Part shown: one piece after another, positions 54,657 through 63,946 of the stretch
Numbering within the stretch: the stretch's first letter is position 1
Layout of the letters: each line of letters starts with the position of its first letter
NCBI RefSeq assembly: GCF_019351405.1
Contig: NZ_JAHWZX010000012.1
Location: 1-64,000, forward strand
Source: Stakelama flava
GTDB taxonomy: Bacteria > Pseudomonadota > Alphaproteobacteria > Sphingomonadales > Sphingomonadaceae
DNA: 64,000 nucleotides
Direction: 5' to 3'
Translations under genes and position numbers: made by a program
The notes under the pieces: generated by a model
Told to the model about the DNA's origin: nothing
Database searches by the model: none
What the model saw: the letters and a program-made list of their open reading frames with translations, nothing else

Positions 54657-57410
54657 ATGTCCGCCCGCATCGCATCGATCCCCGACCGTCGCGCAATTAT
54701 CGACCGACGGGCGCTTGCCGAACAGCTTGGCGCGCTGGACGGGACCGATACGGCAAAGCTGCGTCTTGCCACGACAGGCATATTGAAGGAGGCGATCGCC
54801 CGCGGCCGCGCGGAGATCGAGCGCCGCCTGCTCGCAAGACCGTCGGCGGGCCTGTCCTGTGCTGCATCGGGCGCCTTCCTGATCGATCAGGTGCTCCGCC
54901 TGTTATGGGATTTTACGCTGCAAAGGCTGTATCCCAACAACCATCCGACCGCTGCCGAACGCATGGTGTTGATCGCGGTCGGCGGCTATGGCCGCGGCGA
55001 AATGGCGCCGCATTCGGATGTCGATATCGGGTTCCTTACGCCCTGGAAGCAGACGGCGTGGAGCGAGCAGATCATCGAATCAATGCTCTATTCGCTATGG
55101 GATATGGGGCTGAAGGTCGGCCACTCGTCGCGTTCGCTCGACGAAATGGTGCGGCAGGCGAAAGCCGATGTAACGATCCGTACCAGCCTGATCGAAGCGC
55201 GTTATATCTGGGGCGACACGGCCTTGTATGACGAAGCCGCACACCGGTTCCGCAGCGAGGTGCAGGCCGATACCGCGCGCCAGTTCATCGCCGACAAGCT
55301 GGCCGAACGCGATGCCCGGCACAAGAAGATGGGCGACAGCCGCTATGTCGTAGAACCCAATGTGAAGGAGGGCAAGGGCGGGCTTCGCGACCTGCAGACG
55401 CTGTTCTGGATCGGTAAATACGCGCATAATGTCCGCCGCGCCGCCGATCTGGTCGAGGCCGGGCTGTTCACGGCCCATGAATACCGCCAGTTCAACCGTG
55501 CCGAGAATTTCCTCTGGGCGGTGCGCTGCCACCTGCACGTCATCACCGGCCGTGCCGAGGATCGGCTTACGTTCGACGTGCAGCCCGAAATTGCCGAGCG
55601 GATGAACTATGCCGACCGGCCGGGCAAATCGAAGGTCGAACGCTTCATGCAGTTCTACTTTCTTCAGGCAAAGCGCGTGGGCGATCTGACCGGCCTGTTC
55701 CTTGCGCATCTGGATGAAAAATACGCCGCGCGCGGGCGTCGGTTCGGGCTTCCGACGATTCGGCGTAGCCCCAAAAAGCTCGACGGCTTCGTGCTCGATC
55801 GCGGGCGGCTGGCGCTGCCGTCGGACGATTTCTTCGCTGACGACCCGATTCGCCTGATTCAGATGTTCCAGCTTGCCGACAGGCATGGGCTGGAAATCCA
55901 CCCGCTCGCAATGCGCGCTGCCTCGCGTGATGCAAAGCTGGTCGATGAAACGCGCTGCGACAAGCGTGCCAATGCGCTGTTCCTCGACGTGCTTACCTCG
56001 CCGCGCGATCCCGAAACGGTGCTTCGCTGGATGAACGAAGCCGGGGTGTTCGGCCGCTTCATGCCTGATTTCGGGCGCGTCGTCGCGCAGATGCAGTTCG
56101 ACATGTACCACCATTATACGGTGGACGAACACACGATCCGCGCGATCGGGCTGCTCAGTAAAATCGAACATGGCGCGCTGGCGGAGGATCATCCGCTGGT
56201 CACCGCGATCCTTCCCAATGTCGCGGCGCGCCGTGCGCTGTATGTCGCGGTGCTGCTGCACGACATCGCGAAGGGCAGGGGCGGCGACCATTCGGTGCTG
56301 GGGGCGGAGGTCGCGCAGAAACTGTGCCCGCGTCTGGGCCTGACTCCCGGCGAAACCGAAACCGTTGCCTGGCTGGTGCGCTATCACCTGCTGATGTCGG
56401 CGACCGCGTTCAAGCGCGACCTTGCCGATTTCAAGACGATCCTCGATTTCGCCGAACAGGTGCAAAGCCCGCAGCGGCTGATGATGCTGCTGGTGCTCAC
56501 CACCGTCGATATCCGCGCAGTCGGCCCCGGCATCTGGAACGGGTGGAAGCGCCAGCTTCTCACCAACCTTTACGAATCGGCGGAGGAGGTGCTTCGGCTG
56601 GGCCATAAGCAGAAGGGCCGCGACGAGCGCATCGCCGCCAAACAGGACGATGTCGCCGAAGCGCTGGGCTGGGGCGAGGAGGCCATGGCGGCCTTTACCG
56701 CCGACATGCCCGATACCTACTGGATCGCGGAGCCGGTGGACGTGATCGCCGAAAATGCGCGGATGATCGATGCGGCCGACGATGAAGAACGGCTGTCAAT
56801 CGGGGCGCAGGTCTATCCCGATCAGGACGCGACGTTGATCACCGTGCACTGCGCCGATCATCCCGGTATCTTTTATCGAATCGCGGGCGCGATCCATGCC
56901 GCGGGCGGCAACATCATCGATGCGCGCATCCATACCTCGCGCACCGGTCAGGCACTCGACAATTTCCTGGTGCAGGACCCGCTGGGCAATCCGTTCGACG
57001 ATCCGAATCAACTCGACCGGCTGAAGGATGCGATTCGCGAGGCGCTGTCCAACCGCGCCAAAATGGCCGAGCGGCTGAAACGCAAATCGCTGCCGCGCCT
57101 GCGCGCCGAAGCGTTCGAGATTCAATCGAACGTGTTCATCGACAACAACGCCTCGAACCGCTTTACCGTGATAGAAGTGAATGCCCGCGACAAACCGGCG
57201 CTGCTCCATCATCTGGCACAGGCGCTGTTCCAGTCGAAGATCACGCTGCATTCGGCGCACATCGCCACCTATGGCGAGCGCGCGGTGGATACCTTTTACG
57301 TAACCGATCTTCTGGGCGACAAGGTCATCAGCAACACGCGCCTCGCCTCCCTGGAACGCCGCCTTCTCGAAGCCGCCGATCAGGAGGAGGAAAAGCGCGA
57401 GGCGGCGTAA
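54657..57410 (+). CDS. glnD: [Protein-PII] uridylyltransferase GlnD
   Basis: A 917-residue sensor of glutamine that uridylylates and deuridylylates PII. The nucleotidyltransferase centre is AVGGYGRGEMAPHSDVDIGF at about 107-126. The HD domain, LLHDIAKGRGGDHSVLGAEV, is at about 530-550. Two ACT domains follow (about 720-800, TVHCADHPGIFYRIAGAIHA, and 830-905, VIEVNARDKPALLHHLAQAL). The start at 54657 is preferred by similarity to family starts; GTG at 54621 and ATG at 54645 are in frame and also possible, and none has a clear ribosome site. It lies 88 bases after grpE. Confidence 0.94.
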   Translation: MSARIASIPDRRAIIDRRALAEQLGALDGTDTAKLRLATTGILKEAIARGRAEIERRLLARPSAGLSCAASGAFLIDQVLRLLWDFTLQRLYPNNHPTAAERMVLIAVGGYGRGEMAPHSDVDIGFLTPWKQTAWSEQIIESMLYSLWDMGLKVGHSSRSLDEMVRQAKADVTIRTSLIEARYIWGDTALYDEAAHRFRSEVQADTARQFIADKLAERDARHKKMGDSRYVVEPNVKEGKGGLRDLQTLFWIGKYAHNVRRAADLVEAGLFTAHEYRQFNRAENFLWAVRCHLHVITGRAEDRLTFDVQPEIAERMNYADRPGKSKVERFMQFYFLQAKRVGDLTGLFLAHLDEKYAARGRRFGLPTIRRSPKKLDGFVLDRGRLALPSDDFFADDPIRLIQMFQLADRHGLEIHPLAMRAASRDAKLVDETRCDKRANALFLDVLTSPRDPETVLRWMNEAGVFGRFMPDFGRVVAQMQFDMYHHYTVDEHTIRAIGLLSKIEHGALAEDHPLVTAILPNVAARRALYVAVLLHDIAKGRGGDHSVLGAEVAQKLCPRLGLTPGETETVAWLVRYHLLMSATAFKRDLADFKTILDFAEQVQSPQRLMMLLVLTTVDIRAVGPGIWNGWKRQLLTNLYESAEEVLRLGHKQKGRDERIAAKQDDVAEALGWGEEAMAAFTADMPDTYWIAEPVDVIAENARMIDAADDEERLSIGAQVYPDQDATLITVHCADHPGIFYRIAGAIHAAGGNIIDARIHTSRTGQALDNFLVQDPLGNPFDDPNQLDRLKDAIREALSNRAKMAERLKRKSLPRLRAEAFEIQSNVFIDNNASNRFTVIEVNARDKPALLHHLAQALFQSKITLHSAHIATYGERAVDTFYVTDLLGDKVISNTRLASLERRLLEAADQEEEKREAA

Positions 57411-57833
57411 CTTCGCACTTTTCGCGTAAATCGTAAAAGAAAGTTATGCCGAAGCGAAACGGGGTTGCGCGCGTAGGGCAGGGGTTCTTTCGACGCCGAG
57501 AAAGAACGCCGCCGATATCGCAGAAAGGGAGGTTGTAGGACAGCGCCACCACGACCGTCACCCCAGCGAAGGCTGGGGTCTATCGCTTTCTCCGCAAACG
57601 AAACAGCTTGAGACTCCAGTTATGGATGAGTTTCGGGTCGGATCGTCTCCCAGACTATTCTTGCACATACGGGGTATGCGCAACCCGATGCTTCTGCGCT
57701 GGCATGGCGGTTGAGGGCACGCAGCTCTGGCAGAATCAAAGGCGCAGGCAATTATAACAACATGCGCTAACGATGAATATCTGGCTCGTCAGCCGAGCTG
57801 ATTGCAACAAGCCGTCAGCTGATAAGGGCGGAA
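57411..57833. other. Gap without a gene; holds a dispersed repeat and AT-richer DNA
   Basis: No protein gene with coding character is seen in these 423 bases. At about 57549-57577 the sequence CGTCACCCCAGCGAAGGCTGGGGTCT contains a CCCCAGC/GCTGGGG stem and is a common dispersed unit in sphingomonads. From about 57600 to 57833 GC content falls, suggesting decayed or acquired DNA. No tRNA was recognised. Confidence 0.5.
57549..57577. repeat. Short palindromic repeat unit
   Basis: CCCCAGC-GAAG-GCTGGGG stem, seven base pairs with a four-base loop, flanked by CGTCA and TCT. It is a form I recognise as dispersed in sphingomonad genomes, and lies in the gene-free stretch after glnD. Confidence 0.6.
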
Positions 57834-58250
57834 TCAATCGACCTGCGGCGCCGCCATCGGCCCGCTTTTCAGGAAACTGATAGTAGCGCCTTTTGCATGG
57901 TCTTTCTGCCTGTAAACCCGCGCATCCTTTGCATAGGCGATCGAAAGCTTGCCGGGCGCCGTCCAGACCACGCTGGTCCAGATCGCGCCCTGCGCACCGC
58001 GTGTCGCGGCACCATGATCAGTGTCCGCGACAAATACTTCCTTTACCGCGGACTGTGCCTCGCTTGCCCGCCCCACGCGCACGACGGTGGCGTAGTCAGT
58101 GGTGGCGCCACAGTTTCGAACCAGCGTTGCCGCGTAGCGATCGCTACCCGGATCCCGCGCAACCTGCTGCACATCGTTCGAACATAGCGCATCCTGGGTG
58201 CAGCCTGTCACGCCGAAGAGCAGGGGGCAGAAGAGCAAAAGCGCTTTCAT
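57834..58250 (-). CDS. Hypothetical lipoprotein
   Basis: A 138-residue exported protein: MKALLLFCPLLFGVTGCTQD is a lipoprotein signal with Cys after Thr-Gly. The mature part has a beta-rich pattern (VARDPGSDRYAATLVRNCGA, TDYATVVRVGRASEAQSAVK, GAIWTSVVWTAPGKLSIAYA) with two Cys near the start that may pair. I do not recognise a family. The ATG at 58250 follows GAAGAG. The antiporter gene lies 40 bases away, convergent in neither sense: both are on the reverse strand, with this gene downstream. Confidence 0.7.
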   Translation of the reverse strand: MKALLLFCPLLFGVTGCTQDALCSNDVQQVARDPGSDRYAATLVRNCGATTDYATVVRVGRASEAQSAVKEVFVADTDHGAATRGAQGAIWTSVVWTAPGKLSIAYAKDARVYRQKDHAKGATISFLKSGPMAAPQVD

Positions 58251-58290
58251 TGGCTCTTCTCGCAATCGATCTGCCGCAACCTGCCAACCC

Positions 58291-60210
58291 TCACCCCGGC
58301 AATTCCCCCTTGGGGCCGGCGGTCTTTACGCTCCCTTCGGCTTCCGCCCTGGCTTCGGCTTTTGCGTCCGCTTTGCTCTTCGCCGCCTTTGCCTCGCTGG
58401 CGCGTGCTTCGTTGCGGGCGGCTTTTTCATGTTCGGGTTCGGGGGGAAGGAAGCTGATTACGACATCGTCTTCCTCGACATAGGGTTTCTGTTCGGCGGC
58501 GAAGAATTCCAGTTCGCCGTCCTCGTGCCGCACCGCGATCGGTTCGCCGCCCTGCGGAAGCCGGTCGCGATAATCGGCGAAGGTGAATTTTTCGGTGATC
58601 CGCGTCTTGCCGAAGGTCCATCCCTCCGCCTGAAGCCGCTGTAGCTCCTCGATCGTGCGCTTGCTGTCGAGCAGCACGCGCCCACGCGGCGAGACACCGC
58701 CCCGGCTGGTATCTGCGGCGGCGGTCTGGGTCATCAGTTCGAAACCGATCTCAGGGCCGAGATCGGCGCAGATCAGCGAATTATACGCATCATTGTCCGA
58801 AGCGACCAGCGCCTGCTGAAACTGGCCGAGGTCTATGTGATCCTGCGTGACTTCGTCCAATATGTCGCCGCGATAGACGTTCAGGTCCTGCCGCCGCGGC
58901 CCTCGCAGCGCAAAGGTCGAACTGTCGGCGATTGTCACCGGATAGCCCAGCTCTTTCAGATATACGCCGAACGCGGTGGTCCAGTCGTTCGCGCCGACGA
59001 TCAGCACGCCGTCGCCCTTGCCGCGATCGATTCCCAGCCGCCTGGCGAACTGGCGCGCCGAAAATCCGTGCGCCATGATCGTCACCACCACCACGCCGAA
59101 GCTGAGCGGCACCAGCGCTTCGGCGTCGGGCACGCCATATTGTTGCAGGCGGATCGCGAACAGGCCGGTGATCGCGACCGCGACGATGCCGCGCGGCGCG
59201 ATCCATGCGACGAAGAACCGTTCGCGCCACGGCATGGACGATCCGAACAGACTGACCAGTACAGTGAGCGGCCGGACGAGGAACAGCAGCAGCACCAGGA
59301 AGATCACGAAGCGCGCGCGGAATTCGGACATGGTTTGCCAGTCGAGCGACGCCGACAGGATGATGAACACGCCCGAAATCAGAAGGACGGTCAGATCCTC
59401 CTTGAACCGCCGCAGCACGCGCGTCGAATGCACCGGCCGATTGGCCATCACCACGCCCATCAGCGTGACCGTGACCAGCCCGGTTTCATGTTTGATGATG
59501 TCCGCGATCACGAAGCCTGCGATCACCACGATCAGCAGCACCGGCGATTTCAGAAATTCGGGTACATAGCCGCGCGGGAACAGCCAAGTGATCGCAAAGC
59601 CGAGTGCAACGCCCAGCGCGCCCGCCACTGTCGTCGCCGCGAGCACGTCGAGCGTTACCGACAGCAATCCTGTGTCGGGGCCTTCATAGGTGATATAGCC
59701 ATAGATCGCGACGGCCAGCAGCGCGCCGATCGGATCGTTGACGATCCCTTCCCAGCGCAGCGTGTCGGACACCCGGTTGGGCAGATGCAGCGTGCGCAGC
59801 ATCGGACCGATGACCGTCGGCCCCGTCACGACCAGGATGCCGCCGAACAGCATCGATACTTCCCATGACAGCCCCGCCGCCCAGTGCGCCGACCACGCCC
59901 CGAGCAGCCAGCCCAGCGGCACGCCGATCAGCACCAGCCGCAGCACCGGATTGCCCGCATGGCGCAGGTCGCGGAAATTGAGGCTGAGCCCGCCTTCGAA
60001 CAGGATGACCGCGACCGCCAGCTTGATGATCGGTTCCTGCAACGGGCCAAGGTCGCGTTCGGGCACGATGATGCCCAGCACGGGACCGGCGATGACGCCC
60101 GCGATCAGCATCAGCGCGATCGCCGGACGCCCGGTGCGCCAGGCCACCCATTGCGCGCCGATGCCGATAATGCCGATCAGCGCCAGCTTTACGAGAAGCG
60201 AATCAATCAT
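58291..60210 (-). CDS. CPA1-type Na+/H+ antiporter with C-terminal TrkA-N domain
   Basis: A 639-residue protein. The N-terminal 400 residues hold about 12 helices of the CPA fold (GPTVIGPMLRTLHLP, RWEGIVNDPIGALLAVAIYG with the key Asn-Asp pair, and APRGIVAVAITGLFAIRLQQ). A TrkA-N-like Rossmann domain follows at about 405-515 (GVLIVGANDWTTAFGVYLKE, VYRGDILDEVTQDHIDLGQF). The last 50 residues are a charged Ala/Lys/Glu/Arg-rich tail. It exchanges sodium or potassium for protons at the inner membrane and may be gated by nucleotide. The start at 60210 is MIDSLLVKLALIGIIGIGAQ. Confidence 0.92.
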   Translation of the reverse strand: MIDSLLVKLALIGIIGIGAQWVAWRTGRPAIALMLIAGVIAGPVLGIIVPERDLGPLQEPIIKLAVAVILFEGGLSLNFRDLRHAGNPVLRLVLIGVPLGWLLGAWSAHWAAGLSWEVSMLFGGILVVTGPTVIGPMLRTLHLPNRVSDTLRWEGIVNDPIGALLAVAIYGYITYEGPDTGLLSVTLDVLAATTVAGALGVALGFAITWLFPRGYVPEFLKSPVLLIVVIAGFVIADIIKHETGLVTVTLMGVVMANRPVHSTRVLRRFKEDLTVLLISGVFIILSASLDWQTMSEFRARFVIFLVLLLFLVRPLTVLVSLFGSSMPWRERFFVAWIAPRGIVAVAITGLFAIRLQQYGVPDAEALVPLSFGVVVVTIMAHGFSARQFARRLGIDRGKGDGVLIVGANDWTTAFGVYLKELGYPVTIADSSTFALRGPRRQDLNVYRGDILDEVTQDHIDLGQFQQALVASDNDAYNSLICADLGPEIGFELMTQTAAADTSRGGVSPRGRVLLDSKRTIEELQRLQAEGWTFGKTRITEKFTFADYRDRLPQGGEPIAVRHEDGELEFFAAEQKPYVEEDDVVISFLPPEPEHEKAARNEARASEAKAAKSKADAKAEARAEAEGSVKTAGPKGELPG

Positions 60211-60299
60211 GCATCACCGGCGGTAGCAGAGCGGGGCGATGGACGATAACGAACTTTGTGCTATGAGACAGCGTCTGCAACGGTCGGGGATTACTCGCC

Positions 60300-60695
60300 A
60301 TGACGGTTCTGGGCATTGGAGGGTTGTTCTTTCGTGCGCGCGATCCGGACGCGCTGGGGACATGGTATCGCGAAACGCTGGGCATCGGCGCTGGTTGCAG
60401 CGCGGATGGCGCACCGGCGGGCGGCGCGGGCGATGAATGGTACTGGATGACGCGCGGCGGGCCGGTGGTGTTCGCGCAGTTCGCCGCCGACAGCGACTAT
60501 TTCGCGGCCGACAAAGCGTTCCTGCTGAACCTGCGGGTTTCCGACCTGGCGAGGATGTGCGAGCGACTGGCCGCACTGGGCGTCGCCATCGAAACGCGGG
60601 CCGAATGGGACAGCCCCGAAACCGGCCGGTTTGCGCGCATCCACGATCCCGAAGGCAATCCGGTCGAATTGTGGGAACCGCCTGCCGACCGATGA
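60300..60695 (+). CDS. VOC-family (glyoxalase/bleomycin resistance) protein
   Basis: A 131-residue vicinal oxygen chelate protein: MTVLGIGGLFFRARDPDALG, TWYRETLGIGAG, then DLARMCERLAALGVAIETRA and FARIHDPEGNPVELWEP. The paired beta-alpha-beta-beta-beta halves and the ExxE-like metal positions near the end (DPEGNPVELWE) are typical. The substrate is unknown. The ATG at 60300 is divergent from the antiporter, with 89 bases between starts. Confidence 0.9.
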   Translation: MTVLGIGGLFFRARDPDALGTWYRETLGIGAGCSADGAPAGGAGDEWYWMTRGGPVVFAQFAADSDYFAADKAFLLNLRVSDLARMCERLAALGVAIETRAEWDSPETGRFARIHDPEGNPVELWEPPADR

Positions 60696-60744
60696 GCGCG
60701 ATCCGGGGGCGTCATGCCAAGGTGCAGTCAGCATGACTGACTAT

Positions 60745-60851
60745 GGCGTCATCGCGAGAAGCGCAGCGACGCGGCGATCCAGCGACCATCGGTTTATACG
60801 CGCATAGCTGGATTGCGCGCGCCTTCGTCGGCTCGCGATCACGATAACGCC
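60745..60851. repeat. Palindromic repeat unit between the VOC gene and the 60915 gene
   Basis: GGCGTCATCGCGAG at 60745-60758 faces CTCGCGATCACGATAACGCC at 60832-60851 as an imperfect inverted repeat, with an inner GCGATCCAG and CTGGATTGCGC stem. It is of the same type as the unit at 50812. Confidence 0.55.
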
Positions 60852-60914
60852 ATGGGTTCTGCTCTAATTACACGGCTTCATGTCCTGTTTACCGCTTCGC
60901 CCGATAATCAGGGC

Positions 60915-61154
60915 ATGATCCCGATGCGTCCTTCGCGTATTTTCCGCAGCCGCTGGTGGGCGCTCTTATGGGCCGCCGGGGTTATCTGGACCGCGCTTAC
61001 CGTCGCGACCGGCACGCCGGGCCATGCGCATCATCCCGCCGCCGATGCGGCAGATCCCGACGCGAATCAGAACGACGACGGCCAGCTTCACGATGCCAGC
61101 GGTGCGCCGGTGACCGATGACCAGATTCGCGCGATCGCCAATCTGATCGGCTGA
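60915..61154 (+). CDS. Small exported or membrane protein, unknown function
   Basis: A 79-residue protein, MIPMRPSRIFRSRWWALLWA, AGVIWTALTVATGTPGHAHH, then a polar Asp/Ala/Asn-rich stretch, VTDDQIRAIANLIG. A basic start and a hydrophobic segment ending ATGTPGHA look like a signal peptide or a single membrane helix. The end resembles a short helix. The start at 60915 has CAGGGC just before it. No family recognised. Confidence 0.55.
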   Translation: MIPMRPSRIFRSRWWALLWAAGVIWTALTVATGTPGHAHHPAADAADPDANQNDDGQLHDASGAPVTDDQIRAIANLIG

Positions 61155-61221
61155 TACCGTTCACCGCACCCAGATATGCGCCGCCGGGAGTGGCGGCTCC
61201 GGGCTTTCTCCCTTCGAAACC

Positions 61222-61257
61222 AAAAGCCTCCCCGGCATCGAAACCGGGGAGGCTTTT
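61222..61257. terminator. Strong bidirectional terminator between the 60915 gene and infC
   Basis: Perfect 14-base stem AAAAGCCTCCCCGG (61222-61235) with CCGGGGAGGCTTTT (61244-61257), loop of eight bases. It has T tracts on both strands, so it ends the small plus-strand gene and the infC transcript from the other side. Confidence 0.9.
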
Positions 61258-61282
61258 CGTTGCCTGCAAAGGCGGGGGGCGC

Positions 61283-61828
61283 TTATTTGGGGGACAGCAC
61301 CATCAGCATCTGGCGGCCTTCCATGCGCGGATAGGATTCGACCTTCGCCTCTTCGGCTGTGTCTTCCGCCACGCGCCTCAGCAGCGCCATCCCGATTTCG
61401 CCATGGCTCAATTCGCGACCGCGAAAGCGCAGGGTAACCTTCACCTTGTCACCGTCGCCGATGAACTTGTGAACGTTCTTCATCTTGGTGTTGTAATCAT
61501 GATCGTCGATATTCGGACGCATCTTGATTTCTTTGATGTCCTGCGTCTTTTGCGTCTTGCGCGCCTGATTGGCCTTTTTCTGGGCTTCGTACTTATACTT
61601 TCCGACATCCAGAAACTTGGCTACGGGCGGGTCGGCATTGGGGGATACCTCGACCAGATCGAGACCCACCTCGGCAGCCTGTTCCATCGCCTCGCGCGTG
61701 AACATCACGCCAAGATTTTCGCCCTCATGGTCGATCACGCGAACCTTGGGCGATTGAATGAACTCGTTGTAGCGCGGCCCGTTCATCGGCGGCGGCGACA
61801 TCGAGCGTCGGTTCATGGGAGGACGTAT
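61283..61828 (-). CDS. infC: Translation initiation factor IF-3 with probable ATA start
   Basis: A 181-residue IF-3 that prevents subunit joining and checks the start codon. The N-domain is seen as NEFIQSPKVRVIDHEGENLG and VGLDLVEVSPNADPPVAKFL, the linker as DVGKYKYEAQKKANQARKTQ, and the C-domain as IKEIKMRPNIDDHDYNTKMK and VKVTLRFRGRELSHGEIGMA. The start is placed at the ATA at 61828: AGGAG (61841-61837) lies eight bases before it, whereas the first ATG (61816) would be 20 bases away. ATA, like ATT and ATC, is a discriminated start known for infC autoregulation. It follows thrS on the same strand. Confidence 0.95.
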   Translation of the reverse strand: MRPPMNRRSMSPPPMNGPRYNEFIQSPKVRVIDHEGENLGVMFTREAMEQAAEVGLDLVEVSPNADPPVAKFLDVGKYKYEAQKKANQARKTQKTQDIKEIKMRPNIDDHDYNTKMKNVHKFIGDGDKVKVTLRFRGRELSHGEIGMALLRRVAEDTAEEAKVESYPRMEGRQMLMVLSPK

Positions 61829-61841
61829 TTTGCTTTCTCCT
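61826..61841 (-). promoter_or_regulatory. infC ribosome-binding site with non-canonical ATA start
   Basis: AGGAG at 61841-61837, spacer AAAGCAAA, then ATA at 61828-61826, CGT, CCT, CCC and only then ATG at 61816. A start at ATA gives normal spacing. This arrangement suits IF-3-controlled initiation at its own message. Confidence 0.65.
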
Positions 61842-61914
61842 GTAGCAATTTCAAAATGCTTTGCGGGCAGGTATAACGCATTGCGCGGGATTTCGGTAGA
61901 GCCCGCACGAACGT

Positions 61915-61935
61915 CCGGGCGACAGAACCGCCCGG
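61915..61935. other. Stem-loop between thrS and infC
   Basis: CCGGGCG (61915-61921) with CGCCCGG (61929-61935), a perfect seven-base stem and seven-base loop, just after the thrS stop. No T tract follows on the reverse strand, so it may weaken readthrough or protect RNA, not fully terminate. Confidence 0.4.
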
Positions 61936-61945
61936 TTGCCCGTAT

Positions 61946-63946
61946 TTACGATATATCGGGTGCCTTTGCCGCATCCGCAAGACGCGCCAGCAGCTCGTCC
62001 AGTGCGATCACCTGCTGCTTCGCGCCTTCGCCCAGCGTGCGCAGGGCCACCGTGCCTTCCTCCGCCTCGCGCTTGCCCACGACCAGCAGGTTGGGGACCT
62101 TTGCGACCGAATGTTCGCGCACCTTGTAGTTGATCTTCTCGTTGCGAAGATCGACCTCCACCCGGATGCCGGCGTCGCGCAATTTGGCCGCGACCTCTCG
62201 CGCATACTCATCCGCATCGGACACGATTGTCGCGACCACCGCCTGAACGGGGGCAAGCCATTGCGGCAATTTCCCTGCGAAATGTTCGATCAATATGCCG
62301 ATAAAGCGTTCATAGCTGCCGAAAATCGCGCGGTGCAGCATGACGGGACGGTGCCGCTCGCCATCCGCCGCAGTATAGCTTGCGTCGAGCCGTTCGGGCA
62401 GCACGCGGTCCGACTGGATCGTGCCGACCTGCCAGGTCCGCCCGATCGCGTCGGTCAGGTGCCATTCCAGCTTGGGCGCATAAAAGGCCCCTTCGCCGGG
62501 AAGTTCTTCCCAGCCATATTCCGGGGTGGCGAGGCCCGCTTCCTTCACCGCGTTGCGAAGCTCTTCCTCTGCTTTGTCCCAGTCGGTATCCGACCCGAAG
62601 CGCTTTTCGGGGCGCAGCGCCAGCTTGATCGCATAGGTGAACCCGAAATCGCGATAGACCCGGTCGGCGAGTTCGCAAAAGCTGCGCACTTCATCGACGA
62701 TCTGATCTTCGCGGCAGAAAATATGCGCATCGTCCTGCGTGAACTGGCGAACGCGCATCAGGCCGTGCAGCGCGCCATGCGGCTCGTTGCGGTGGCAGCA
62801 GCCGTTTTCATACAGGCGCAGCGGCAGGTCGCGGTACGATTTGATGCCCTGTTTGAACACCAGCACATGCGCCGGGCAGTTCATCGGTTTCAGCGCCATC
62901 CAGTCGGCTTCGTCCGACACGATCGGCCGGTCATCCTCGGTATTGGGAACCTCGTCGGGGATCACGAACATATTTTCGCGATATTTGCCCCAATGGCCCG
63001 ACTGCTCCCATTGGCGCGCGTCCATCACCTGTGGCGTCTTAATCTCGGCATAGCCCGCCGCATCGATCGCGCGGCGCATATATGCCTCAAGCGCGCGCCA
63101 GATAACATAGCCCTTGGGGTGCCAGAATACCGACCCGTGCGCTTCGGCCTGAAGGTGGAACAGGTCCATCTCCGCGCCCAGCTTGCGATGGTCGCGCTTG
63201 GCCGCTTCCTCCAGCCTGTGCAGATGCGCGTCGAGCTGCTTCTTGCTCAGCCAGCCGGTGCCGTAAATCCGCGTCAGCTGCGCATTATTCTGATCGCCGC
63301 GCCAATAGGCCCCGGCGACGCGCATCAGCTTGAACGCCTGAGGATCGAGCTTGCCGGTGGAGGCAAGATGCGGCCCCCGGCACATGTCTAGCCAGTCCTC
63401 GCCCGACCAGTACACGGTCAGTTCCTCACCCTCGGGCAGTTCGGCGGCCCATTCGGCCTTGAACGTCTCGCCATCGGCGTTCCACTTGGCGATCAGGTCC
63501 TCGCGGCTCCATACTTCGCGGCGCAGCGGCTTGTCGGCGCGGATGATCTCGCGCATTTTCTCTTCGATCGCGGGCAGGTCGTCCATCGAGAAGGGCGCGC
63601 GATCCTCGGGCGCCTTCACATCATAGTAAAAGCCGTCCTCGGTTGACGGGCCGAACGTGATCTGCGTGCCGGGCCACAGCGCCTGCACCGCCTCGGCCAG
63701 GACATGCGCATAATCGTGCCGCGCCAGTTCCAGCGCGTCAGCCTCATCGCGCGAGGTCACCAGCGCCAGTTCGGTATCGCCTTCGAACGGGCGCATGATG
63801 TCGCGCAATTCGCCATCCACCCGCGCCGCGATCGCCGCCTTGGCCAGCCCCGGCCCGATCGCGGCCGCGACGTCCGCGGGGGTAGTCCCCGCCGCAACCT
63901 GTCGGACGGAACCGTCGGGCAGCGTGATCTTGAACATCTCGGACAT
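61946..63946 (-). CDS. thrS: Threonyl-tRNA synthetase
   Basis: A 666-residue class II synthetase. An N-terminal TGS domain ([20 protein letters not shown]) and editing domain with H77 and H81 in [11 protein letters not shown] are followed by the catalytic core: [20 protein letters not shown] with the zinc Cys at about 356, [19 protein letters not shown], and [20 protein letters not shown]. The anticodon-binding end is [20 protein letters not shown] with [20 protein letters not shown]. The start at 63946 ([10 protein letters not shown]) is preferred; GTG at 63961 and ATG at 63937 are alternatives. It lies upstream of infC. Confidence 0.97.
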   Translation of the reverse strand: MSEMFKITLPDGSVRQVAAGTTPADVAAAIGPGLAKAAIAARVDGELRDIMRPFEGDTELALVTSRDEADALELARHDYAHVLAEAVQALWPGTQITFGPSTEDGFYYDVKAPEDRAPFSMDDLPAIEEKMREIIRADKPLRREVWSREDLIAKWNADGETFKAEWAAELPEGEELTVYWSGEDWLDMCRGPHLASTGKLDPQAFKLMRVAGAYWRGDQNNAQLTRIYGTGWLSKKQLDAHLHRLEEAAKRDHRKLGAEMDLFHLQAEAHGSVFWHPKGYVIWRALEAYMRRAIDAAGYAEIKTPQVMDARQWEQSGHWGKYRENMFVIPDEVPNTEDDRPIVSDEADWMALKPMNCPAHVLVFKQGIKSYRDLPLRLYENGCCHRNEPHGALHGLMRVRQFTQDDAHIFCREDQIVDEVRSFCELADRVYRDFGFTYAIKLALRPEKRFGSDTDWDKAEEELRNAVKEAGLATPEYGWEELPGEGAFYAPKLEWHLTDAIGRTWQVGTIQSDRVLPERLDASYTAADGERHRPVMLHRAIFGSYERFIGILIEHFAGKLPQWLAPVQAVVATIVSDADEYAREVAAKLRDAGIRVEVDLRNEKINYKVREHSVAKVPNLLVVGKREAEEGTVALRTLGEGAKQQVIALDELLARLADAAKAPDIS

